In this document: piece after piece, positions 1 to 7,441 of the stretch | Layout: each line of letters begins with the position of its first letter | Numbering within the stretch: the stretch's first letter is position 1 | Source: Ectothiorhodospiraceae bacterium 2226 | Lineage (GTDB): Bacteria > Pseudomonadota > Gammaproteobacteria > GCA-013348725 | NCBI GenBank assembly: GCA_013348725.1 | Contig: CP054689.1 | Span: 1,724,501 to 1,788,500, forward strand | Direction: 5' to 3' | DNA: 64,000 nucleotides | Position numbers and translations under genes: made by a program | The notes under the pieces: generated by a model | Seen by the model: only the letters and a program-made list of their open reading frames with translations | Databases searched by the model: none | What the model was told of the DNA's origin: nothing

Positions 1-1
1 C

Positions 2-475
2 GACCACAGCGTGCGCTACAACGACTACGTGATGCGCGCCTTGTACGAGACCGCGCGCGGCTTCGAGAACTTCGCGGGCCTGGTCTACTTCCCCGACCAC
101 GGCGAGAGCGTCGAGTCCGGGCTGGGGCACTACGTGGGGAATTTCCGTTACGAGATGATGCACATACCGTTGTACGCGTGGTTCTCAGAGGACTATCGGG
201 CGCAGCGCCCCGAGCGGGTGGCGCGACTGCGTGCCCGTGCCGCGCGGCCGTTCACCAACGACATCATGTACGACACCTTGCTCGGCATCATGGGCATCGA
301 GACGCCCCACTACCGCGCCGGCCACGACCTCGGCGCACCGGAATACGGCATTGCCAAGGATGCGCTGCTCACCCTGCACGGCGAGCGGCGCGTGCTCGAC
401 GACCCATGGATCCGAAAAGGGGTCCGCGACGGCGTACCGGAAACCGGCGGCATGCGCCGGGTGACACACCGCTGA
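2..475 (+). CDS. Phosphoethanolamine transferase, C-terminal part (5' cut by window)
   Basis: The reading frame is already open at base 2, so the N-terminal membrane part and the nucleophile Thr lie outside the window. The visible 157 residues carry the DHGES motif of the EptA/CptA sulfatase-fold family (metal-binding Asp-His), followed by a His in MMHIPLYAWFS, where the family binds zinc. These enzymes move phosphoethanolamine from phosphatidylethanolamine to lipid A or core sugars at the periplasmic face of the inner membrane. EptA/CptA-type family membership is well supported; the exact acceptor cannot be told from this fragment. Confidence 0.82.
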   Translation, partial: DHSVRYNDYVMRALYETARGFENFAGLVYFPDHGESVESGLGHYVGNFRYEMMHIPLYAWFSEDYRAQRPERVARLRARAARPFTNDIMYDTLLGIMGIETPHYRAGHDLGAPEYGIAKDALLTLHGERRVLDDPWIRKGVRDGVPETGGMRRVTHR

Positions 476-493
476 GCCCCCTCAAAGGGGGCT
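475..493 (+). terminator. Hairpin directly after the transferase stop
   Basis: AGCCCCC (475-481), loop TCAAA, GGGGGCT (487-493). The stem starts inside the stop codon. No T-run follows, so it may be a weak terminator or an mRNA-end stabilising hairpin. Bases 494-552 hold only a 25-codon open frame (GTG at 495) that I do not call a gene. Confidence 0.45.
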
Positions 494-552
494 GGTGACC
501 ACGGCGCCGATCACCGCGTTCGGCCTCAACGCGACGAGTTTCTACTTCCTCT

Positions 553-1278
553 TCACCGGCTTGTTGTTTTAGTCGGCGATGTGGGCCGGGCGCTGGCGAG
601 CAGCAGCGCCAACACCGCCACCCAGAGCGCCGCCAGCCAGTGTGCGAGCAGCAGCGCCACCGCCCCCGCGAGCAGCGCTACCGCCACCACGTAGCGCCAG
701 GCCGCACTCCAGCGCGTTGCCCGGCGCATGTCGCCGCGCCGGGCCAGCAGCGCGCGCAATAGACGCCCGCCGTCCAGCGGATAGCCGGCCAGCAGATAGA
801 ACACCATCAGTGCGCCGTGGCCGAGCATCAGCACGAACGCCACGCCGATCGCGGGCAGCGGGGGGGTGGTGCCGAAGCCGCGCGAGAACAGCACGAAGCA
901 CAGGATCGCGAGCAGCGCGGTCACCAGCAGGTGCAGCACCGCCAACAGCGCCTCCGTGCGCGGCCGCGTGGCGGCGGCGGGCGTGTCGAACGCCGGGCCG
1001 AACAGGTACAGGGTGAGCACGCCCTCGGTGTGCAACGCGCGCGCCGCGAGCAGCAGCGCCGCGCCGCGGATCACGGTGCCGACTACGAGGCCAAGAGTGG
1101 CGACGAGGGCCATGCCCCAGTAGACGCCGGCGCCGAGCTCCGGCGCCAGCGGCGGCAGGACCCACTGGGCCAGAGTCCAGACCAGCGGTGCGAGCAGTAC
1201 CAGCGAGACGAGGTCGATACGCACGGGGGCCCCCATCGTGCGCGTAACCGTCGGGCGCAGGTCGGTCAGGCGGCGCAT
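553..1278 (-). CDS. Membrane protein related to M50 site-2 proteases, zinc motif missing
   Basis: A 241-residue hydrophobic protein with about six membrane segments. It keeps the second M50 signature, PLDGGR at residues 167-172 followed by LLRALL, but where the family has HEXXH followed by ALAAR this protein reads RGAALLLAAR (71-80), so both zinc-binding His and the catalytic Glu are absent. It is probably a non-proteolytic homologue. The start at 1278 is chosen because it overlaps the stop of the upstream hydrolase by one base (TGATG), suggesting translational coupling; an in-frame upstream extension would lie entirely inside that gene. Function unknown. Confidence 0.7.
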   Translation of the reverse strand: MRRLTDLRPTVTRTMGAPVRIDLVSLVLLAPLVWTLAQWVLPPLAPELGAGVYWGMALVATLGLVVGTVIRGAALLLAARALHTEGVLTLYLFGPAFDTPAAATRPRTEALLAVLHLLVTALLAILCFVLFSRGFGTTPPLPAIGVAFVLMLGHGALMVFYLLAGYPLDGGRLLRALLARRGDMRRATRWSAAWRYVVAVALLAGAVALLLAHWLAALWVAVLALLLASARPTSPTKTTSR

Positions 1279-2216
1279 CACGTCGGCCCGTCCTCGAACA
1301 GGAACGGACGGCTGACCTCCACCAACTCCGGGGCCGCGGTGTACACCAGGGTATGCGCGACGTCCGGGATGACGTTCAGGCGACCGCGCGGCAGCCGGCG
1401 CGTCACCTCTTCGGCCCAAGCTTGGCTGCAGATCGGATCCTCGCTGCCGCGCACCACCAGGCTGGGCGCCTGCACCTGCGGGAGCTTGTCCTCCACGGCG
1501 TCGTCCAGCGAGACCTGAAAGGTGCGCAACGCGCGCACCAGGCCGGTCTTGGCATAGTCCGCGTCGGCAATCTCCTCCATGCTGGGCGGGTTGTAAGGCG
1601 AGTTTTGGCGCCAGCGCACGAACTGCCAGAACCAGCTGCGTTCCTCGGGCGGGGTGGTCGGCCCCTGCAGCACGGTGCGGGCGACGCGTTCGGGATAACG
1701 CGCGGCGAAATCGACGATGATCTGGCAGCCGAAGGAGTTGCCGAGCAGGCTGGCGCGCGGCAGGTCCACGGCCGCCATCCAGGCGTGCAAGGCGTCGGCC
1801 AGCGCCGGTACGTCCAGTACCCGTCCCGGTTTGTCGCTGTCGCCGAAGCCGGGCAGGTCGGGGACGTACACCGGGTGCGTCTCGGCCAGCAGTTCGGCGG
1901 TGGGCATCATGTAGGTGCCGGACAGGGCCATGCCATGCACCAGCACCACCGGCGTGCGGTTCCCCGGCGCGTGGTCCGCCACGCGCGCGTGCATGCGTTG
2001 CCCGTCGACCTCCGTCCAGACGCGGCGAAAGGCGGACTCGTCCGGCGGCGATACGCGGGCGGGGGCCTGCGCCGCGACGGCCCGCGCGAGCACCGTGCCG
2101 GCGGTGAGCGCGAGCGCGCCGGCTGCCGCGCCGAGCAGGCGCCGACGCTGTGGGGAAGCGAGCGCGCCGTGGCGCGGCCGCGTGGATGAAGGCGGCGAAT
2201 GGCGGCGGTCGTCCAT
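1278..2216 (-). CDS. Tat-exported alpha/beta hydrolase
   Basis: A 312-residue alpha/beta-hydrolase. The N-terminus has a twin-arginine-type signal (RRRLLG at 24-29, then an Ala/Leu-rich stretch and an AVAAQA cleavage-like site near 50), predicting export of the folded enzyme to the periplasm. Oxyanion-loop motif VLVHG (91-95), nucleophile elbow GNSFG (Ser161), Asp260 in RGSEDP and His288 in VAHTL form a complete catalytic triad. Substrate cannot be predicted; esterase or haloperoxidase-like relatives share this architecture. It is the first gene of a coupled pair with the M50-like membrane protein. Confidence 0.8.
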   Translation of the reverse strand: MDDRRHSPPSSTRPRHGALASPQRRRLLGAAAGALALTAGTVLARAVAAQAPARVSPPDESAFRRVWTEVDGQRMHARVADHAPGNRTPVVLVHGMALSGTYMMPTAELLAETHPVYVPDLPGFGDSDKPGRVLDVPALADALHAWMAAVDLPRASLLGNSFGCQIIVDFAARYPERVARTVLQGPTTPPEERSWFWQFVRWRQNSPYNPPSMEEIADADYAKTGLVRALRTFQVSLDDAVEDKLPQVQAPSLVVRGSEDPICSQAWAEEVTRRLPRGRLNVIPDVAHTLVYTAAPELVEVSRPFLFEDGPT

Positions 2217-2331
2217 GAGTGTCCTTCGAGACGGGCGCGCCCGCGGATGCGCGCGAGTAAAAACGTTACCCGTCGAAAGCTTAGCAAATGGGTGGTGCCC
2301 GCCCGGCGCCGGCGCCCGCCGGCGCGGGCCC

Positions 2332-2532
2332 TCAGCGCGGCGGTGGCGAGGATGCCGTGAGGTCGCTCAGCAGGGCGTCGAGGTCGAGGGTCTGGATCGC
2401 GCCGAGGGCCGCCTCCCAGGCGCCCTCGCCGCACAGCCCGCTGATGGACGCCTGCTCGTGCGCCTCGCGTGCCGCGTGCAGGCAGGCCGTGCGCACCGCC
2501 TCCGCGATGAGGTGGGGATCTGTGTGGCTCAT
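2332..2532 (-). CDS. Small conserved protein of unknown function (66 aa)
   Basis: A 66-residue acidic, mostly helical protein without signal or membrane segment. The pattern around ISGLCGEGAWEAALGAI followed by an LDLDALL end resembles a short family I recall in gammaproteobacteria that is sometimes labelled acetyltransferase, but it is far too short for that fold, so I assign no function. It lies 58 bases downstream of the thioredoxin-membrane fusion on the same strand and may be the last gene of that operon. Confidence 0.55.
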   Translation of the reverse strand: MSHTDPHLIAEAVRTACLHAAREAHEQASISGLCGEGAWEAALGAIQTLDLDALLSDLTASSPPPR

Positions 2533-2590
2533 GGGGCCCTCCCGCTCGCTTGCGCCGTGTGTCAGCTAAACGAACCGCGCCCGGCCGGGT

Positions 2591-3289
2591 TCAGGGCGCG
2601 GGGTCCGCCGCCTGCGTGCCCGGCGAGGGCCGCACCAGCAGCGGCCAAACCCGCAGCAGGAACAGCGCGAGCCCGCTCAGGGCCAGTGCGCCGCCGAGGA
2701 ACACCGCGCCGTGCACGCTTACCAGCCAGCCGAACACCATGGTCAGCATACCCAGGTGAATCAGTCCCTGCGGCATCCAGGCCCATAGCAGCCCGCCGGC
2801 AATGGGGTGTCCCGTGAAGCGCGGCAGCATGTGCTCGCCGAGCCCCATGATGAGCAGGGTCAGAAAGCCGAGATTGAACAGATGCAGCGGGGCCGGGCGC
2901 GCCGGGCCGTCGGGGAGCAGCGTGCCGCTGAGGGGCAGCGCGAGCCCGGCCACCAGCAGATAGCCGACCGCCGCCAACACCGCCGCGCGACTCGAGGCCG
3001 ACAGGCCCAGGCCCACGTGGCGCGGCCCGCGGTTGGCGCGCGCCGGGGCCTCGGCCACCAACTCGGTGGCCGCCGGCAGGTCGAGCACGCCGATGTGGCG
3101 CAGGGCGCCGTCGACCACCACCGCGGGGATGGAGCGCACCCGCAGCCGCGAGGCCAACGCGCGGCCCTCGGGCTGCGCCATGTCGACCACCGCGAACTGG
3201 ATGTCCTTGGCCTCGGCCACCTGGCGCCAGATGCGCTCGGCCTGATGGCAGGAGGCGCACCATTCGGAAACCAGCAGTTCCACTTTCAT
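2591..3289 (-). CDS. Thioredoxin-like domain fused to a CcoN/NorB-like membrane domain
   Basis: Residues 1-80 form a thioredoxin-like domain with a CASC redox motif (Cys11, Cys14) and a SIPAVV cis-Pro loop. Residues ~105-225 form about four membrane helices containing GLGEHMLPRFTGHP, which matches the GxHxLPRF segment of heme-copper oxidase subunit I-type proteins and also occurs in the small membrane protein two genes upstream. The fusion suggests redox or thiol chemistry coupled to a membrane haem or metal domain. It starts 13 bases after the lipoyl H-like gene. Precise function unknown; not a complete oxidase subunit. Confidence 0.65.
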   Translation of the reverse strand: MKVELLVSEWCASCHQAERIWRQVAEAKDIQFAVVDMAQPEGRALASRLRVRSIPAVVVDGALRHIGVLDLPAATELVAEAPARANRGPRHVGLGLSASSRAAVLAAVGYLLVAGLALPLSGTLLPDGPARPAPLHLFNLGFLTLLIMGLGEHMLPRFTGHPIAGGLLWAWMPQGLIHLGMLTMVFGWLVSVHGAVFLGGALALSGLALFLLRVWPLLVRPSPGTQAADPAP

Positions 3290-3302
3290 CGCCGCTTCGC
3301 TC

Positions 3303-3755
3303 CTATTGCGCGCAGCGCATGCAGTGGATGTCGTACTGCTCGATCCAGCGCTTGAGGGCCTCGATGGCCTCGGGGCCGGTGTGCAGCTTGTCCAGCGCGC
3401 GTTCGGGGTCGTCGGGCCGCATCACCACCACCCAGGCGTCGGTGTAGGGGGCCACGTTGACCAAGCCCGGGTCCTGCTCGACCGCCGGATTGACGCGCTC
3501 GATGGTGCCGTCGAAGGGGGCCGGAATGCCGCCGGCCCATTTGCCCGACTCCAGCCGCGCCACCGGCTTGCCCGCGGCGCGGTGGGTACCGGCCGCGCGC
3601 GGGCGAAAATACTGCACGCGCCCCGCCATGGTCTGCGCGGGATCGGTGATGCCGATGGCGTAGGTGCCGTCGCCCTCGGGGCGCACCCACACGTAGTCGA
3701 GGTCGAAGAACAGGTCGTCGGGCAGTTCGCAGCCGCGGTACTCCTGCGCGCTCAT
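3303..3755 (-). CDS. Lipoyl carrier protein of the GcvH/LbpA type
   Basis: A 150-residue H-protein-like domain with the lipoylation lysine in LESGKWAGG (Lys72). The ESGKW context resembles the lipoate-binding proteins (LbpA) of sulfur oxidisers more than classical glycine-cleavage GcvH, which usually has ESVKAAS. No other glycine cleavage genes are nearby. The C-terminus ends in CMRC (Cys145, Cys148), unusual for GcvH and a possible redox or metal site. It is sandwiched between two CcoN/NorB-like membrane proteins, one of them fused to thioredoxin, so a role in thiol or sulfur redox handling is plausible but inferred. Confidence 0.7.
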   Translation of the reverse strand: MSAQEYRGCELPDDLFFDLDYVWVRPEGDGTYAIGITDPAQTMAGRVQYFRPRAAGTHRAAGKPVARLESGKWAGGIPAPFDGTIERVNPAVEQDPGLVNVAPYTDAWVVVMRPDDPERALDKLHTGPEAIEALKRWIEQYDIHCMRCAQ

Positions 3756-3756
3756 G

Positions 3757-4155
3757 TCAGGCCCCCTTCGGTCCGTAATGACGTACCGTGAGCGCGATGT
3801 TGGCCGCGAACAAGCCCATCGCGCCCCACACCAGCACGCCGCCCACGATCACCGTGGGGTTGTGCCACAGCATCCAGCCCGCGACCATGAGCCACAAGCC
3901 GAGGTTGGCCGCGTAGAGTTGGATGTTGGCCAGCCGCTCGGAGTAGAGCGGCCGCCCCGAGAAACGCGGCAGCACGTGCAGGCCCACGCCGTAGATCATC
4001 ATCATGATGAAACCGAGCAGCATCACGTGCCCGTGGATGCGCGGCACGTTGCCCGGTATGAGCAGCGGGTCGGCCACCCAGGTCAGTCCCAACAGGCCGC
4101 CGAGCAGGCTGTAGACGAGGGCCGCTAAAATGAACATTCGATTTCGAGGATGCAT
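3757..4155 (-). CDS. Small CcoN/NorB-like membrane protein
   Basis: A 132-residue protein with four predicted membrane helices. RIHGHVMLLGF and YGVGLHVLPRFSG match the histidine-bearing helices of heme-copper oxidase / NO reductase subunit I, but only about a quarter of that subunit's length is present. It is the first gene of a tight minus-strand operon, with the next start one base after its stop. The start lies ~64 bases from the centre of an FNR/DNR-like box. Possibly a haem or NO sensing/handling protein; the similarity is clear, the function is not. Confidence 0.65.
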   Translation of the reverse strand: MHPRNRMFILAALVYSLLGGLLGLTWVADPLLIPGNVPRIHGHVMLLGFIMMMIYGVGLHVLPRFSGRPLYSERLANIQLYAANLGLWLMVAGWMLWHNPTVIVGGVLVWGAMGLFAANIALTVRHYGPKGA

Positions 4156-4211
4156 GGGTCTTCGTCCGGCGAGCTTGACCGGCAGTGTGCACCAAGCCGG
4201 CGTCGCTTGTC

Positions 4212-4225
4212 TTGACCGACATCAA
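4212..4225. promoter_or_regulatory. FNR/DNR-type operator between divergent operons
   Basis: TTGACCGACATCAA matches the TTGAT-N4-ATCAA consensus of FNR/DNR/NNR regulators at 9 of 10 defined positions. It is centred ~64 bp from the minus-strand start at 4155 and ~48 bp from the plus-strand start at 4267. A class II position (-41.5) for the minus-strand operon would put its transcript start near 4177. Oxygen- or NO-responsive control is inferred from the motif and from the kinds of genes on both sides. Confidence 0.6.
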
Positions 4226-4266
4226 CGGCCGCGCATCCGAGGCGCGACGTTGGCCTGGAGGCCCCG

Positions 4267-5145
4267 ATGAAATTGTCACGCACCCCCGCCCCCGGCTTCG
4301 CCGACCCCGTGGGTATGCTGCGCGCCTGCCACGAGCGCATGCGCGCGCGCTTGGCGACCCTGGAGCGCTTGCCCGCGCACCTCGTGCGTCATGGCGTGGA
4401 TCGCGCCGCGCAGGAGGCGGCGCAGGCGGTGGTGGCCTATTTCGAACGGGCGGCCCCGCGCCACCACGCCGACGAAGAGGACGATCTGTTCCCCGCCTTG
4501 CGCGCCTGCGCCGGGCGTCCCGGATGGTTGCCCTCGCTGGCGGGGCAATTGGAGGCACTGGCCGCCGAGCACGAAGTCTTGGAGCAAGGGTGGGAGACGC
4601 TGCGCCTGGACTTACACGCCTTGGCCGCGGGCTGTGCCGCGGCGCTGGAGGCGCCGACCGTGACCGCGTGGCTCGCGGCCTACCGCCGGCACATGGAGCG
4701 CGAGGAGACCGAGATCCTGCCGCGCGTCGCCGCGCTGCTGAGCGCGTCGGAACTGGCGCGCATCGGGGCGGCGATGGAGGCGCGGCGCCTGCCGGAGCCG
4801 GCGCAACCCGCACTGCCGCCGGGCGTAGCGGCTCGTCATGTCACCGCGCCTTACACCGAGACCGATCTGCCCCAGGCCCTGCGGTTGGGTCATGTCACGG
4901 AGGCCGGTGTTTGGGTATGCATCACGGTGGAGCAGGGGCGGGTGCGGTACCGACTGCGTAGCGGGACACGGCCCGAATGGATGCTGGCGGCGGGCGACGC
5001 GGGCCCCGTGCCCCCCGGCCACCCCTATGTGGTCGAACCGTTGGGGCGGGCGCGCTTTCGCCTGACGTTCTACTGCGCCGCGAACGGCGGCTGCGACGCG
5101 GCGCTGAACCGCGCACTGACCACCCTCGCGCCCTCGGAGGCATGA
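4267..5145 (+). CDS. Hemerythrin-like domain fused to DUF1971 (YeaR-like)
   Basis: A 292-residue protein. Residues ~15-170 form an HHE hemerythrin-like four-helix bundle with candidate diiron ligands His22, His66/67 with Glu70, His102, and His142 with Glu146. Residues ~190-285 match DUF1971, the small beta-barrel of YeaR and the TehB N-terminus, with its characteristic Y-TETDLPQALRLGH opening and FYC end. YeaR is nitrate/NO-induced in E. coli. Together with the FNR/DNR-like box upstream, this fusion suggests a role in NO, nitrite or oxygen response. The fusion is read from the sequence; the role is inferred. Confidence 0.75.
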   Translation: MKLSRTPAPGFADPVGMLRACHERMRARLATLERLPAHLVRHGVDRAAQEAAQAVVAYFERAAPRHHADEEDDLFPALRACAGRPGWLPSLAGQLEALAAEHEVLEQGWETLRLDLHALAAGCAAALEAPTVTAWLAAYRRHMEREETEILPRVAALLSASELARIGAAMEARRLPEPAQPALPPGVAARHVTAPYTETDLPQALRLGHVTEAGVWVCITVEQGRVRYRLRSGTRPEWMLAAGDAGPVPPGHPYVVEPLGRARFRLTFYCAANGGCDAALNRALTTLAPSEA

Positions 5146-5176
5146 AAAGGGGGCGGACGCCGCGGCGTCCGCCCCC
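5145..5176 (-). terminator. Intrinsic terminator of the peptidoglycan-binding protein gene
   Basis: A perfect inverted repeat, GGGGGCGGACGCC (5149-5161) with GGCGTCCGCCCCC (5164-5176), preceded on the plus strand by AAAA. Read on the minus strand this is a GC-rich hairpin followed by UUUU, 9 bases after the stop at 5185. It may also end the convergent hemerythrin transcript. Confidence 0.7.
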
Positions 5177-5184
5177 AGCCGTAG

Positions 5185-5685
5185 TTACTGTGCGAAGGGT
5201 CCGCCGCCGACACCCGGTTCGCCGGGTTGGCGGGCCGGTTCGGCCGGCGGTTCCTCGACGGCTGCGAATTCGCCCGCTTCTTGTTCCAGACCCAGGGCGC
5301 GCAGCGTCTGTTCGTCAATCTGCGCGTCCGCCTGCAGGCCCTCGGCTTCCTTGAAGCGCTGCAGCGCCTGTTCGGTGCGCGGCCCCTTGATGCCGTCCAC
5401 CGGTCCGGCCTCGTGCCCCCGCTCGTTGAGCGCCTGCTGCACAGCACGAATCATCTCGCGATCCTGCGCCTGCTCGGTCACCGCGGTCCGCTCGCGCGCC
5501 GTTTCGGTCTGTTGCTGCGCCGGCCCGGCCTGTTGTTGCGGTTGCTGTTGCGCGCCGGGGCCGGCCTCAAAAGGTGTCCCGCGCACGCCGGGCCCCTGGC
5601 CCTGTCGCTCCGCGAGCGCCGTGCCGAACCCCAGGGATCCGGCTGCGAGTAGGACGACCAGCCATGCTTTGTTGTTGCGTTTCAT
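5185..5685 (-). CDS. Periplasmic peptidoglycan-binding-domain protein
   Basis: A 166-residue exported protein with a Sec signal (positive N-terminus, hydrophobic core, ALA-E cleavage near 26). A Gln/Pro-rich linker (~45-62) leads to a PG_binding_1-like helical domain (~75-133) with GPVDGIKGPRTEQALQRFK, the usual pattern of this fold. The tail is Pro/Gly-rich. It probably sits in the periplasm attached to the cell wall; no catalytic domain is present. It is a paralogue of the gene at 7442-8029. Confidence 0.75.
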   Translation of the reverse strand: MKRNNKAWLVVLLAAGSLGFGTALAERQGQGPGVRGTPFEAGPGAQQQPQQQAGPAQQQTETARERTAVTEQAQDREMIRAVQQALNERGHEAGPVDGIKGPRTEQALQRFKEAEGLQADAQIDEQTLRALGLEQEAGEFAAVEEPPAEPARQPGEPGVGGGPFAQ

Positions 5686-5859
5686 CGGTCCACCTCCTTG
5701 TGGTTCTCAACCCGTGAAACGTCGCCGTGCCGTCGGCGGCGCCCGCCGTGACAGGCGCTCCGATCGCCGTGGCGTGCTTAACTGCTTCTTCTCACAGCGT
5801 AGCAGGGGGCGTAAACGGCGCAACTGTATTCAATAGGATCGACCAATCTTTCTGATCAA

Positions 5860-5865
5860 TATAAT
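5860..5865 (+). promoter_or_regulatory. Candidate -10 box for the DUF2061 gene
   Basis: A consensus TATAAT inside a short AT-rich island (5825-5880) that stands out in GC-rich surroundings, ~65 bases before the start at 5931. The matching -35 region is poor. The rest of 5686-5930 holds no gene. Confidence 0.4.
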
Positions 5866-5930
5866 TCATTTAAACTAATAAACGCCGCGGCGTAGGCTCA
5901 AACCGAGAGCAACGTGAGGAGGTGAGAGCC

Positions 5931-6137
5931 ATGGCCAAGACACTTAGTTTTACCGCTATGCACATGAGCATCGCGTTCGGCGTCGCCTACGCGCTGACGG
6001 GGGACGTGTGGGTGGGGGGCGCCGTGGCGCTGGTGGAACCGCTGGTCAACGCCGTGGGCTACCATGTGCACGAGAAGCTTTGGAGCCGCCGCGGGAGGCG
6101 CGCCCGCGCACACGCGCACCCGCCTGTGGCGGCCTGA
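5931..6137 (+). CDS. DUF2061 small membrane protein
   Basis: A 68-residue protein. Its first ~55 residues match DUF2061 (AKTLSFTAMHMSIAFGVAYALTG, then EPLVNAVGYHVHEKLW), with two membrane helices and a His-bearing loop, and it ends in an Arg/Ala/His-rich tail. The start at 5931 is chosen for the strong ribosome site GAGGAGGTG at 5916-5924; an upstream in-frame GTG falls inside that site. Function of the family is unknown. It is followed 25 bases later by a DUF4250 gene. Confidence 0.7.
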   Translation: MAKTLSFTAMHMSIAFGVAYALTGDVWVGGAVALVEPLVNAVGYHVHEKLWSRRGRRARAHAHPPVAA

Positions 6138-6162
6138 ATCGGCACCGCGCCGGGGAGGGCGT

Positions 6163-6366
6163 ATGAGCCTCACGAACTACCAGGCCATGGACCCGAATAT
6201 GCTGTACAGCCTGGTGAACACGAAGCTGCGCAACGAGTACCGCGACCTCGACGAACTGGTGTCGGCGATGGAACTCGACCGCGCGGTGTTGGAGCGGCGG
6301 CTGGCGGCGGCGGGTTTCTATTACTGGCCCGAGCTGAACCAATTCCGCGGACAAGCGCCGCAGTAG
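6163..6366 (+). CDS. DUF4250 protein
   Basis: A 67-residue soluble protein beginning MSLTNYQAMDPNMLYSLVN and ending near YYWPELNQFR, the full length and hallmark pattern of DUF4250. The central DLDELVSAMELDRAVLERRLAAAGF looks like a helix-turn-helix-type helical pair; nucleic-acid binding is possible but unproven. The start is supported by GGGGAGGG just upstream. Confidence 0.7.
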   Translation: MSLTNYQAMDPNMLYSLVNTKLRNEYRDLDELVSAMELDRAVLERRLAAAGFYYWPELNQFRGQAPQ

Positions 6367-6400
6367 CGCCGGGGCGGCAACGCCCGCCCCAGCCGGGACC

Positions 6401-7252
6401 TCAGCGGCCGAACAAGCCGCGCACCCCGTCCCGCACGCCCTCGCGGACTCCCTCGGAGACGCCGCGCCGCGTTTCGCTGCGCGCCTCGTCGGCGGCCTCG
6501 CGGCCGATGTCGCGCGCCTCTTCGGTCGCCCAGTGCCCACCCTCCGGCGCGCTCGGCGGTTGGGCCGCGGGGGCGCGGGCGCCGGGCATCGCCATCGGTT
6601 CGGCGGGCAGCGTGAAGTGGCGGTCAGGAATGCGGTCGCGGTTCAGGCTGGTCAGGCGCCACTGGGCGCCGTAGCGCAGCACCGCCTTGTCGGCCAGTTC
6701 CGGCACGTCGCCCGGTCCTTTGTCCAGCCCCTGCTCGCCCGCCATGGCGCCGAGCACCTCCGTGATGCGCACCAGGCCGCGGTAGGCGGCACGCGCGTCG
6801 GCGTGATCGGAAAGCACGATCTCTTCCTCGGCGGCCCATTGGCCGGTCCGGGCATCGCGCTCGGCGTAGGTGTACACCTGGCCCGGGATGCCGGCCACCG
6901 TCTCGCGGCGCCCGGTGTCGCGCAGGCGCACCTCGGTGTCGACGCCGGCGCCGTCGCGCTTACCGCCGCCCCCCGCGGCGCCCACCCAAGCGGCCATGTC
7001 GTCCATCGCCACGACATGCCATCGCGAGCCCTCGCGGCCCACCATGTAAGCCTTGCCTTCTCGAATCACGAAAAACGCATCGTCGCCGGCACGCATACGG
7101 ACATGGTCATCGTCGCGGTACTCGATGGTGACTTCGCCTTCGGGCGTGGCGAACACCGCGGTGGCATCCGCCCAGGCGGCGGGGGCGGCGACCGTGGCGG
7201 CCAGAAGGGCCGCCGCGGCGGCGGAAAGGGGGCGGGAGAGCGGGACTGACAT
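6401..7252 (-). CDS. Exported protein of unknown function (DUF4412-like)
   Basis: A 283-residue protein with a Sec signal ending around WADA. The start at 7252 is fixed by GGAGG five bases upstream; the longer open frame upstream has no such support. The N-terminal half (EGEVTIEYRDDDHVRMRAGDDAFFVIREGKAY) resembles periplasmic DUF4412-type beta-sheet proteins, a tentative assignment. The C-terminal ~50 residues are Arg/Glu-rich and repetitive (EGVREGVRDGVRG), probably a charged helix. Role unknown. Confidence 0.55.
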   Translation of the reverse strand: MSVPLSRPLSAAAAALLAATVAAPAAWADATAVFATPEGEVTIEYRDDDHVRMRAGDDAFFVIREGKAYMVGREGSRWHVVAMDDMAAWVGAAGGGGKRDGAGVDTEVRLRDTGRRETVAGIPGQVYTYAERDARTGQWAAEEEIVLSDHADARAAYRGLVRITEVLGAMAGEQGLDKGPGDVPELADKAVLRYGAQWRLTSLNRDRIPDRHFTLPAEPMAMPGARAPAAQPPSAPEGGHWATEEARDIGREAADEARSETRRGVSEGVREGVRDGVRGLFGR

Positions 7253-7388
7253 AGCAACCTCCATAGGCAGGTGACGCGGCATTCTTGTTCGACGTCGCCG
7301 GCCCCAGGCGCGGCGCGTGCCGCGGGAAGCAGGCCGGTGCCCCAGCGTAACGGAAACGGCCGACGCACCCAAGCCCTTGCCTCCACGC

Positions 7389-7416
7389 AAAAAAAACGGG
7401 GAGCCGCAGCTCCCCG
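7389..7416 (-). terminator. Intrinsic terminator after the second PG-binding gene
   Basis: CGGGGAGC (7397-7404), loop CGCA, GCTCCCCG (7409-7416), with a run of eight A (7389-7396) that becomes the U-tract on the minus strand. It ends the 7442-8029 transcript 25 bases after the stop. Confidence 0.85.
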
Positions 7417-7441
7417 TCTGTCGCGCACGGCGCGGTGCTCT

